Origin: Zygnema cylindricum
Taxonomy: Eukaryota > Streptophyta > Zygnematophyceae > Zygnematales > Zygnemataceae
Direction of reading: 5' to 3'
DNA length: 64,000 nucleotides
NCBI GenBank assembly: GCA_037447655.1
Contig: JBBHKE010002842.1
Span: 234,779 to 298,778 of the forward strand
Below are positions 24,298-34,060 of this stretch, piece after piece (the first letter of the stretch is position 1; each line of letters starts with the position of its first letter). A program made the position numbers and the translations under genes. The notes under the pieces are model-generated. The model worked only from the letters and a program-made list of their open reading frames with translations. It was not told where the DNA came from and searched no databases.

Positions 24298-24764
24298 TAG
24301 TGTTGTGTATCTGCAGGGTTTTGCCGATAATCGATATGTACTTTTTTTTGGCTTGCCGATAATCGATGTATTGGCACGATACATCGAAACTGGTGTTATC
24401 GCCGAAAAAAATCGGTTTTTATCACAATAACACCATTACCGATAACTATCGGTGATAATTGTACGGTTCGTACCGTACAACTGTACGACTGTACGGCTTA
24501 TTCCGTCGCATTGAACTTCCGCTACACTGTATACAGAGTACGGAACAGATTGTTACACGTGGCATGCTATGCTTTATACAATGAAAAATATAATACAGTA
24601 CATTATATAGTACTATTATATAGCGTACTATGTTTTTTCCACTTATCGGCGATAAGGAATTTGTTGGTATTGGAGCGATATATCGGGACCTTTGACCGTT
24701 CGATAACCGACAACTATCGGTATCGGTGTTATCGCGATATATATCTTGCCGATAAACAACACTA
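24298..24764 (+). mobile_element. hAT-like non-autonomous element, family 2, copy a (467 bp)
   Basis: Ends are TAGTGTTGTGTATC and GATAAACAACACTA, near-perfect inverted repeats of the family. Flanks ACAAATAT and CTAAATAT agree at 6 of 8 bases. The left flank is copia C and the right flank is lectin-gene-like sequence, so the left duplication may have been damaged. The interior repeats ATCGGCGATA-type phrases and has no coding capacity. Confidence 0.7.
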
Positions 24765-25132
24765 CTAAATATGCCCCATCCTTTCTTCATGTCCACCTTT
24801 TTGTTGTAAAAATATGTTTTCCTATGGTTGTAAGCATCTTTTCATCTATCAAATTAGACATCGTAAGCTGCCAAAGAGGCTATGCAGACGTAGTTTGGAT
24901 ATCTTTTTGTTTTTCGTTTTATATTTATTAAAAATTCATATGGTTATACTATTCTTGTGTTTAATTTCTAATCTGCACACCATTGCCACCATTGCTGTTT
25001 GATGCATGTACATTGCTTGTTTTAATCTTCACTTATTATGACTTTAACGGAGAGACATCAAGTTCTTAACTTGGTCATGAAGTTTGAGGTTGTTTTTGTC
25101 ATTTCATGATTTTGAGACTTATATTTGTGCAG

Positions 25133-25585
25133 AGAATTTGGCCTTCGAGAAGAATACTTCCATGAGCTCCACATTTGTTGAAGTAGATGGCATCCCCAAT
25201 GAGGCCTTCTATGGAGTGGATGGCTCGAGTTGGGGAAGGTGGTTTCACACTTTTAATGAGCCGACTAATTGGTGGAATGTAGATTTGGGAAACTCATATT
25301 TGGTCGGAGAAGTGCAGCTGTTCAATCGCATTTGTTGCCTCCTTGATTTTACTTGTTCCGTATGCTGGATGCGAATGACGGGAATCGAAGTTTGGATCAC
25401 AAATTCGAGTGACTCTTATAGTTCCAATGGAGCCGAATGCAGTCCAGACGCATATTTTAATTACGACAGCGGTGCGTCAAGCTTTCCGTTTGTCAAGACT
25501 TGTTATCGCGTGGGAAGATATGTGTGGGTGGTATTGCGAATTGGAGATTTTTTGCATCTAAGTGAGTTGCGAGTTCTACGAGGAG
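25133..25585 (+). pseudogene. Fucolectin-like F5/8C exon in the partial paralogue
   Basis: Residues include NWWNVDLGNSYLVGEVQLFN, then RICC and the end motif GRYVWVV. It is very close to exon 7 of the gene at 43387-43836. No stop lies within the exon, so decay is recent or some selection lingered. Confidence 0.7.
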
Positions 25586-26195
25586 GTATGTGATTCATAA
25601 GTGCGTTTTTTAGGATTTAAGTTTTTATAGTGGATTGGTATGTGATCGTTACGATAATAAAGTTGGGGTTTTTTCTGTGTTTGTGGTTGATTGGTGTGTT
25701 GTTCTCATGTGTCTATCAAAACAATTTTGAGGTTTTTGAGGTCATGGCGGATTGGCATATTATCTTATCTGCCTACAGTTTTCCGATTTTTTAATAGGTT
25801 GGTGTGTATTCTTGTGCCATTGAAAAGATTTTTGCAGATTTTAAAATATGGTGAGTTAGTGTGTGATTCTTGTATGCCTGTTAAAACTATTAAAATGAAA
25901 TGGGGAATTTGGAATGTGGTCCTCGTGTGACTATTATGAACCTTAATGAAGTTTTGATGTTCCTTAGAGGATTACTATGTAAAAGTAGGTGACTTTTCAA
26001 AACATTGTTCAGGTTATGTTGTACACGAGAACGTTTACATTTTTTTCTCCTTTAGTTTACTCGTTAGTGGAATAGGTACAAAGAGAGTCATGTAAACTGA
26101 AGTGATATAAATAGACAAAGCATTGGGGCGAAACTCATAGGCATAAAGTCATTCAATTTTTGTTTAAATTCACAACAATTTTTGTTTTGGATCAG

Positions 26196-26489
26196 ATCCC
26201 CTATCTATTTCACCTCCTCCGCCCTCACCTCCTCTGCCTCCTCCACCTAGACCACCACCTCCGCCACCAAAATGTGACCTCGTAGAAGGTTATATTATAT
26301 GGGGCACCTCTAGTGTTGACTCACTCACAACTGGATCTGCTTAGGGTTGTTGTTCATACTACCATACAGTAAGAATTTGCGTGGCTTTCTCCTTTAACAA
26401 AGTGAACAACAGTTGTTCCCTCAAATACGGCGTTTCACGAGTTACGTACGAGGAATCTCCTGAGTCCTTCGTCTCCGGTTTTGTAGGAG
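26196..26489 (+). pseudogene. Pro-hinge plus PAN/Apple exon with premature stop
   Basis: Encodes DPLSISPPPP, a Pro hinge, then CDLVEGYIIWGTSS, a stop at 26342-26344, GCCSYYHTVRICVAFSFN and CSLKYG. The stop removes the core of the PAN-like domain. In GCC-x2-Y the third Cys of the paralogue (CCFYC) is Tyr. Confidence 0.7.
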
Positions 26490-26614
26490 GTACGCAATGA
26501 CACCTTTTGCTCGTAAAGATAATAGGTGGTGTGCCCAATCACATACAAAATAATGGAAAGAAATGGAGCTTCTTGTTGCTTCTTGGAAAGGAATCGGACA
26601 CGTGGTGTTAGAGT

Positions 26615-27124
26615 CCGCTATCGCAAAAGTCAAAATTTCAGATACCCAAATCCGACATTTTTTTTTTTTCAAAATCTGAACACCCTGAAAACCGGCCGGG
26701 ATATGTCACGCTCCTAAATTCTTACCCGGTACCTGATACGCGTTTATCGGAAAAAAATTTAACCGGAACTCACCTTCTCGCGACTCCAGTACCAGCCCGT
26801 ACCCTAATAAGTACAGAATTAGTCGTACATCTCTCTTACACCTTCCACAATACACAAGAGTTTAAAGAACAATAATGTTGGATAGTATGGATACTTTTGT
26901 ACCGTACATGTACTGTAGTAGAACGTACCTACGAAACCTTAAATTTATTTCGTTTTTTGTTAAGCCGGCCGTACCCTAATTTGTTTTTTTTTTTCTATAT
27001 CACCAAGCCGAATCTGGCTGGCCCCCAAAATTTACACCCGAATCCGTTCCGGACCTGACGCGGCCGGGCGGGTACGGATCTGGTAAGGATCTGGTGCGGA
27101 TTCGTGTACACGATCGCGACCTCC
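26615..27124 (+). mobile_element. hAT-like element, family 1, copy a (510 bp)
   Basis: Flanked by GTTAGAGT (26607-26614) and GCTAGAGT (27125-27132), 7 of 8 identical, as expected of an old hAT TSD. The interior aligns in the same orientation with 61467-61977 (511 bp). Its terminal repeats are decayed (CCGCTATCGC against GCGACCTCC). No coding capacity. Confidence 0.7.
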
Positions 27125-27145
27125 GCTAGAGTCATAGGGCTGCCT

Positions 27146-27950
27146 CAGAGGTCGCAAACGGTCAACCGAAACCGTGACCGACCGTTAAGCGACCGCCCGC
27201 CCCGGATCCGGAACGGATACGGTTGCCAAATTTTGGGGGTTGGGCTGTTTCGATCGGTTGATTCACCAGGAAAAAATAAACGGTCGGTTACTGTCAACCA
27301 AAAAATATGAAAATTTTGTACTGTCCCTATAATCCAACATTCTTGTACTTTGTACTCTTTGGGCATTGTGGAAGTACGTGACATCATGATTAGCGTCGCA
27401 AATCTGACACGGTATTGTAGTAAGCTATTTATTTCGCAAATAAAAGCGAACGCGACAAAGCGTCGCAAATCTGACACGGTAGTACACTATTCATTTCGCA
27501 AATCTTAGGGAACGCGACAAAGTGTCGCAAATCTGACACAGTAGTACACTATTCATTTCGAAAATCTTAGGGAACGCGACAAAGCGTCGCAAATCTGACA
27601 CAGTAGTACACTATTTATTTTGCAAATCTTAGGGAACGCGACAAAGCGTCGCAAATCTGACACGGTAGTAACACTATTCATTTCACAAATCTTAGGGAAC
27701 GCGACAAATCGTAATTATTGGCTTATTACGTCGTACATTGATTAATTTTGTACTTTTTCAGTTACAAGCGGGCTAGGTTAGTCGCTAAAAATCAAGATTT
27801 GGATAATTCTTTTTTTTTCGAAACGACGGTCGGCTAACGGTTCACAATTTTGGAGCGTGACAAAACTCAGTCAGGCGTCGGTTACTCTGATTTTGAAAAA
27901 AAAAAACGGTCGGTTTCAGGTATGAATTTTTTTGACTTTTGCGACCTCTA
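27146..27950 (-). mobile_element. hAT-like element, family 1, copy b (805 bp)
   Basis: Ends are CAGAGGTCGCAAA and TTTGCGACCTCTA, with 8-bp flanks GGCTGCCT (27138-27145) and GACTGCCT (27951-27958). The interior is the reverse complement of 61996-62559, expanded by a five-copy 62-bp tandem repeat. Confidence 0.8.
27393..27711 (+). repeat. 62-bp tandem repeat, five units, inside hAT-like copy b
   Basis: Units begin GCGTCGCAAATCTGACAC at 27393, 27460, 27522, 27584 and 27646; the first unit is 67 bp. The unit contains GTCGCAAA, the core of the terminal repeat, so the array may multiply transposase-binding sites. Confidence 0.85.
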
Positions 27951-27984
27951 GACTGCCTATAGCCACTCTACTCGATATGGAAGA

Positions 27985-28526
27985 TATAAAAGGAGGCAGC
28001 TAAGAGAGTCCTTAGATATCTTATAGAGATTAGTGATCTTTGGTTGCATTTGGGTGGGAACAATATTGACATCACCACTTGGAGTGATGCCAGCTATGGG
28101 GATGCTCGTAGGAGGAGATGCACATCTGGATATGTATTGTATGTGGGTGTTGGGGCTTGCTGGTGGAGTAGCAAGCACCAAAAGGTCATTGCTCAATCCA
28201 CCATGGAGGCTGAGTACATGGCTTCCTGCTCTGTTGTAAAAGAATTAATGTGGGTCAAGTCTTTGCTTGGTGAGCTTGGATATCTTAAAAGTGGTGTCCA
28301 AAAAGTGTTTTGTGATAATCAGGCTGCCATTGCCATTTCTGCCAATCCTAAACATCACTTTAAAGCCAAACACATGGATATTAGACTTCGTTTTGTTAAG
28401 GAGAAAGTAGAAAACAAGATAACTTGTTTGGAGTATAAACCAGATAGTGAAATGGTAGCAGATATGATGACCAAACCTGTGCCTTCCCCTAAACTAATTT
28501 TTCTGCCGAGAGAAGTGTGGTCTTAA
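27985..28526 (+). pseudogene. 5'-truncated copia B-type RNase H
   Basis: Begins within the end of RT (GAGGCAGCTAAGAGAG) and continues through TWSDASYGDARRRRCTSGYV, MEAEYMASCSVVKELMWVKS, FCDNQAAIAIS and DMMTKPVPSPK. A frameshift at a T run near 28500 alters the last residues. Only the 3' end of the element is present, joined to the hAT flank at about 27985. Confidence 0.8.
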
Positions 28527-28758
28527 AATAAAGAGTAACTAGAAAATAAGGGGAGTGTAGAAATTAAAGGATATTTAGTATTTTCTAGGTTTTGTACAAT
28601 GTAGAAAAGAAGCAAGGGCAGTCTTCCTTTAACTCCTCTCTCTAGCTCCCACACTTGTTGCAGTCAATGAAAGTTGGAGAAGAAGATAGAGCCATGGCCG
28701 CCTATGCTATCTCGACGGGGACAGACATTAGATTGGTAGATTTTACCAAAAAATATCT

Positions 28759-28845
28759 TGACAGACTCAGGATTTGAACCTGGTACCTGCCGTCCGTGAG
28801 GGTAGCCGGTAGCCGATTGACTAAGCCAATTAGTCTAAGATCAAG
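28759..28845 (-). other. tRNA-like module inside copia B-type LTR (antisense)
   Basis: This is the best preserved copy. On the minus strand TGGCTTAGTCAATCGG (28813-28828) resembles an A box and GGTTCAAATCC (28770-28780) differs from the B-box consensus GGTTCGANTCC by one base. Confidence 0.6.
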
Positions 28846-28957
28846 GTTAGAGGACATAAGGTTTGATAGCTATTTAAATGTTAACACGTAGGCTATTTCA
28901 TTTAACGGGATATTATCACATAGATAAAGTTTGTAATGTACGGCGTACGGAACATCC

Positions 28958-29006
28958 GAAACAAATACCGCGCATCTTGTTTCGAAGACGAAACAAATAT
29001 TGCGCA
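28958..29006 (+). promoter_or_regulatory. Paired 17-bp LTR motif, copia B-type LTR
   Basis: GAAACAAATACCGCGCA at 28958 and GAAACAAATATTGCGCA at 28990, spacing 32 bp. Confidence 0.5.
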
Positions 29007-29581
29007 AGTATTTATAACGGCCACGATTATAATCCGGCTTAATCAGACGGCCACGACACATGTCGAGATCGCAAAATAGGTTTTCGGCGGTTTACGGTCG
29101 ACGTCACATCAATTGCCACGTGGCACAATCACATTAGATTACGGCATCTCAGGGATTACAGAAACGAATCCAAAAGTGACATGTGTCGACTTGTTGGCCA
29201 TGTCGTACAATGGCCGTACAGAAAGCACACTGACACTTGTATCTTTATGTACGATACATTATTATAATAGGTGCCGTACTTCACTAGATAGAAATTTAGA
29301 GAGAGATAGGACTTAGTAAAATTTGATAGATTGGACCCTCTCTTGTAGAGAGCTTCTGTACAAAAGGTTAACTTTGACCCTTCATAACTTACTAGTCAGG
29401 GGAGAAAATTCAAAGATTCTTTTTGCTATAGACTCAAGGGAGTCTTGCCTTCACAGGGGTGAAGGTGGTCTGTGTTTTTTTCTGTCAGGGTGGCAGTTAT
29501 ACTTGCTGAAACACAAAGGGGTCAGGGTTATCCTAGAGGCTTCGGTTGAGCTGCCTACTCTGAGGACCAATGGAGGTTTCA

Positions 29582-31138
29582 CAATTACACCTTTCCATTC
29601 TCATAAAAATCAAGGATCAACCAATTCATTACTCGAAATCGAGTAATCTTCTTTGAAACTTGCTGAATTTTTCGGTTCGACACTAGGACGTTTCCGTAAT
29701 TATTACACGGTGAGTCCAATTCTCTGGTAGTAGCGCCTTACACGAGAGGGTATAGGTCAGGTGATGCCAATCTTTACTTGGTTGGTAAGGTTCATGGGTT
29801 TCGATACAATCCATGTCCTCTTCGGCTAGAGGTTGTAAAAATCCAGTCGTAGTTGTGTTTTTCGCCGCATAAAAGGTAGTAGTATAGGAAGTAATGGGCC
29901 ACATATTTGCAATAATAAAGTAAACGTATTGGCCAAAAATAAGATTGCAATAGCCAAGGTAAATAGAGAATGTGGAAATACAGTGCCAATGTTGGACTGA
30001 ACGCTTGACATATATACCAAGTAAAAATAAAGAAGTGGGACAAAATAGAGGATAACCTTTCCCCAAACTTTTGGTGTTCAAAATTTGAATTTTAATATTT
30101 TGCGTGTTAGTGAATTATCCAAATATTTTAGACGACACATAGAAAGCAAGAAAGTGTCAAATTTTGCGTCAGTTTTGGGAGAGTGACAATGCACGTGGAA
30201 GACGATGGATGATTTTCATGAAAGTGCCATGGTAATTGCTTGCTGCTTATTGAATGTACGAGTCGTTTTTGGAATGGCGACGGGTATGACATGTGGTTTG
30301 TGTCACGTCGTGCTAGAGCCGTAATGTTTGCGTGGATATAAAATTGTCCACGTGTAATTATGTGCGACCAATCACATTATGTTTGAGACGAGATGGTTAT
30401 TGAGATTGTACATTTGGAACCAATATAGAATAAACGTTTACTCTAATAAATCATAACATTAACGATAATACCGGTCACAAGCCGAAAAGACAAATGGGAG
30501 TGCAACCTTTTTAGAGTCAACACATATATTAGCATTAGTTCACTCTAATAAAACAAAACATCGCGACATTATTAGCGTTAAAAACCCTTTATTAACGTAC
30601 AATATCGAGGTATAACAGACAAGCGACTAAGTTTTTTGACAACAAACGTTGCGTAAACGCTACAACCGTAAAAGTTACACATTTTACAATTGGACAAAAA
30701 GTGTACGTTTTACGACGTAGCGCTGACGCTTAACTGCGATAAAATAGTATAACATTTACGTAAGAATCTTTTACGTGACAGCGTACGATTTCAAAAAAAT
30801 TGTACACGAAATATATTAGTGTAAACATGTTTGCGACCGATATTTTTTTATTCAAGACCCAAATTTGCATTAGTAAACAATTAGAATGTATGTTTTTTAT
30901 CAAAATTTTCAAATTCCTAATAAGCGTAAATCACTGTAATTATTCCTATACGCTAACGAAACTTGTAAGATAATAGCGATTGGCGGTGTATCATCCACAT
31001 AATGAGCAATCGACAAGATAAACCGATGGTACCATTCGCCACTGTTGCCTCGTCCGTCATTTCGTTTTGCACCAGTCCGGTTGTTGGTGCGAATGGCCAT
31101 TCGTCGTCAGCCCCTCCTTATGTTGCTTCCAAAATTTC
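29582..31138. other. Intergenic, no gene recognised
   Basis: AT-rich sequence with short open frames on both strands (for example minus 29683-30081) that show no domain or splice context I can support. Confidence 0.4.
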
Positions 31139-31845
31139 CTAGTTGTCCAATTCGTACGGATTTCGACTTTTTTACAATTTTTACGTGGCATAAGTTGCTT
31201 TCATACCGTTCGTTAGTTTTTGATGTACTATGTACGAAAATGTACGGAAACCATCCCATTAACCCTAAAAAATCTTTAAAAAATCCTAGAAAGTACGAGA
31301 AACTTATTGAAATGTACGGCATTGTAAGATAGGTGCACCATTAAAAACCTAAGAGTATAAATAATGTAAGGTAGTTGTAGTGTAATTTATCAAGTGTACG
31401 AAATGCACGGGAAGTACCCGAAACACCCTAAAATCCCCCCTATAAAATTACTCAAATATACGGACGATATACGTAGATGTATGAAAGATGTAACTCCATA
31501 TAACTGAAATATACGGAAATGTAGGAAATTGTACCCTAAAAATCTCAAAATAATAATCGTCAAAAATACGAAAATATACAGACATTGTACGTAGATGTAC
31601 AAATAAAAGTTGGCTATTTAACAGAAATATATGAGAATGCACGAGAATGAACCCTAAAATTCCACAAACCGCCCTTCATAACCCTAAAAGTATTGAAATG
31701 TACAAAGACAGTACGCAAATGTACAAAAAAATATAGGTACGTAGTCTGGCACGCATTTTATTACATTTTCATCATCGTTAAATGCGTATCTTGCGTAGTA
31801 TTCGAGCGTTCGTTTCGTGCGTATTATGCATACGGAACATCTATG
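31139..31845. mobile_element. Mutator-like non-autonomous element, copy 1 (707 bp)
   Basis: Flanked by perfect 9-bp duplications CAAAATTTC (31130-31138 and 31846-31854), the length typical of Mutator superfamily insertions. The left end CTAGTTGTCCAATTCG and right end AACATCTATG match those of the copy at 47559. The interior is a degenerate tandem array of phrases such as TACGGAAATGTA and CCCTAAAA with no coding capacity. Confidence 0.75.
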
Positions 31846-32924
31846 CAAAATTTCGTGTAGTCAATTTTAATAAAGCTATTACTTCAGTAACTATACTGCA
31901 GTGGTAATCGGCAGTGACGGTTTTTGATTCCTCGGTTGTTCTCTTGTAAAGCATGCGTTGTAAAAAATCAGACTGTCGTTGTCACAATCATGCCTACTTT
32001 AGCACTCCGTACTTTTTCTTAAACCTTCTTCATCTCCTTGTTAATCTTCCTTTAGTACTGTGGCCGCGTTAAGCCATTATTGTTTTTTTTTTTTAAACGC
32101 ATCTCAAGTTTAGGCATCCATCTACTTTCTTGGTTGTTTTGAATCGTTAACAATTTTGGTCTTGCTATCCTCATCTTCGGTAATTCCACGTGGACACCTT
32201 GTGAATACTTATTAATTTGTTAGTCTTGAAAATAACGAAATCGCTCCCTAAAAACTTGTTTTTACTGCACAATTGTTGAGTTTTCAATTGGATTGCAGGT
32301 TGTTTGAGCTATATCGTTTAGTTTTTTGTCAAATATCAAAGCCAATTTCGCAACGTTTTGTTTTAATCAATGTGTAGACAAGACATGTTTATTATGCACT
32401 ATGCAATAATTAAAACTGATGTGTTACTCGTGTTCTGTATTATTACGAACATTATTTTGTGGTGTTGATAGAATTATCTCAGTTGTTTTTGTTTTTATGG
32501 ATTACGTAAACATGAACCAAAGCTTACATGTGTGCATCATTGCTTGCCCGTCATATAATTTATACACTTCACGTAATTACTGCTGCATCCTCTTCACATA
32601 ACATAACAAATTCAACATTTATGAGTGTAGCACGTGCTTCAGCTTCTGCAGTACACCGTGAATTGCTATTGAGGTTAATAATTTTAATTATTACATGTGT
32701 GCAACAGCTTCTGGAGTAGCTTCCGTTTATAGGAAACCTTCGAAGGCAAATGGTCCTCCGAAACAAGGTTAGTCTAGAATTCACATATTTTTTTGAAAGA
32801 CATTTGCATTTAGTGTTGGGGGGCATCATTTTGAAAAGGATTTTGTAACGCTGGTAAATATTTTCATTTGCCTTCGCTCGTATAGATACGCCGTTCAGAC
32901 TTTGTAATTTTCAAATATTTCAAT
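31846..32924. other. Intergenic, no gene recognised
   Basis: AT-rich, with only short frames and no clear repeat family. Confidence 0.4.
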
Positions 32925-33165
32925 ATTTTTGATCGGCTGAACAGGATCCTACGTGGTTCGAGTTATAATCTAGCACGTAAGCAATTGGTACCTCGTTGGC
33001 ACGACCTTGTGGAGAAGTGATACAAATATTATTGCCAGTAAACGTGTCCGTACAATTATTGGGAACGCTTGATGGATAAGTGATACAATTATTACTGCGA
33101 GTCAACGTGTCCGTACAATTACTGGGAACGCCTGATGGACAACGACCCTCACATAAAAGTTTGAA
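32925..33165 (-). CDS. Possible Cys-rich secreted-type exon or fragment
   Basis: On the minus strand an open frame reads GRCPSGVPSNCTDT, then a second near-copy PSSVPNNCTDTFTGNNICIT, then SPQGRANEVPIAYVLDYN and a stop near 32930. The spacing C-TDT-x-T-x3-N-x-C recalls Cys-rich STIG1-type repeats, but no full domain is present. The underlying DNA is a 63-bp tandem repeat, so the reading could be fortuitous. No gene model around it was found. Confidence 0.3.
32995..33135 (+). repeat. 63-bp tandem repeat, about 2.3 units
   Basis: GTGTCCGTACAATTATTGGG at 33043 recurs as GTGTCCGTACAATTACTGGG at 33106, with a partial, diverged unit before. Confidence 0.75.
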
Positions 33166-33212
33166 GCAAATGCTTCGCCAATGAATATCTAACGGTCTGT
33201 GTGAACTCTCAT

Positions 33213-33315
33213 GCCTTTGGAGCATATTGGCAAGATTTTTTGAAATGTTGTTCGTGAATAAAAACCTTTGGAGCATATTGGCAAGATTCTCTATAATGTT
33301 GTTTGCGGATAAAAA
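33213..33315 (+). repeat. About 52-bp tandem duplication
   Basis: CCTTTGGAGCATATTGGCAA occurs twice in direct succession, each followed by a similar AATGTTGTT...ATAAAAA tail. Confidence 0.8.
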
Positions 33316-33438
33316 CAAAAAAAGGTACAACGTAGTAAGGAGAGTTCCGGATTTTTGTAAACAACTACATTTTTCGTCCGATGGAACTTCACTAAATAAC
33401 TTTTCCGCACTCCTACAATACGATGTGGGAGTAATTCC

Positions 33439-33884
33439 TAGTGTTGCGTATCGGCAAGTTTTTGCCGATAATCTATATGTACCTTTTTTGGCTGGTTGGC
33501 ACAACATATCGAAATTGGTGTTATTTCCAATAAAAAACCGAATCGGTTTTTCATCGCGACATCACTGGTATCTATAACTATCGGCGATAAGTGCGCGGTT
33601 CATATAGTATGATTGTACGGTTCATTCTGTCGTATTGATCCGACGTTATTCCGCTACACAGTACGGAACAACTTGCTACATGTGGCATGCAACGCTATAT
33701 ACAATGAAAAATACAAAATTGTGTGTTATAAAGTACTATTATGTAGCGTACAATATTTCTTCTACTTATTGCCGATAAGGAAATTGTTGGCCTCGCACCC
33801 ATATATCGAGACCCTTGACCGCTCGATATTATAACTATCGGTATCGGCGTTAATCGCGATTAATTTCTTGTGGATACACAACAG
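33439..33884 (+). mobile_element. hAT-like element, family 2, copy b (degenerate)
   Basis: The left end TAGTGTTGCGTATCGGC and right end GATACACAACAGTG match the family ends with changes. The interior matches 24298-24764 (TTGCCGATAA, ACTATCGGCGATAA). I do not see a TSD. Confidence 0.65.
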
Positions 33885-33894
33885 TGACATCACT

Positions 33895-34060
33895 ACACCG
33901 CGACTCGTAATTAGAGTAAAGAAATAATTAGAGGAAAAAAATGAAAAATAATAATTAGATGTTATTAACACTAGTTTGGGTATTTAACCCTTTTTCAAAA
34001 AAAAAAAATTACTCTAATTTATCAATAACTCCAATTTGGGTTTCTTTCCGTAATAATTAT
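33895..34060. repeat. AT-rich dispersed repeat, copy 1
   Basis: Phrases such as AATTAGAGTAAAG and TTACTCTAATTT recur at 40180-40680. Boundaries are unclear. Confidence 0.35.

Larger units (their letters stand above)
24765..26575 (+). pseudogene. Partial paralogue of the modular lectin gene (exons 7 and 8 equivalents)
   Basis: Matches the region from about 42836 to 44906 (intron 6 end, exon 7, intron 7, exon 8, intron 8 start), lacking about 160 bases present there in intron 6. The lectin exon at 25133-25585 is open, 453 bases (one codon longer), with splice signals TGTGCAG and GTATGT. The PAN exon at 26196-26489 has a shorter Pro hinge and a premature TAG at 26342-26344 where the paralogue has CAG. 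No other exons lie nearby and the copy is bounded by a hAT-like element at each side, so I read it as a dispersed, dead segmental duplicate. Confidence 0.75.
28556..29581 (+). repeat. LTR of copia B type, about 1026 bp
   Basis: Starts TGTAGAAATTAAAGG after AAAATAAGGGGAG. The end is placed at GGTTTCA by comparison with 4504-5552. It contains the antisense tRNA-like module, the paired 17-bp motif and CACGTG near 29118. Confidence 0.75.

Noticed and set aside
27393-27711. Regular 62-bp repeats as a CRISPR array
   Set aside because: The units are contiguous without unique spacers, lie inside a hAT-like element, and the locus is eukaryotic.
28759-28845. A functional tRNA gene
   Set aside because: A-box and B-box resemblance is present, but I cannot form the acceptor and anticodon stems, so it is listed only as tRNA-like.
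29683-30081. Minus-strand open frame of 132 codons
   Set aside because: AT-rich, with hydrophobic low-information sequence, no motif and no neighbouring exons.
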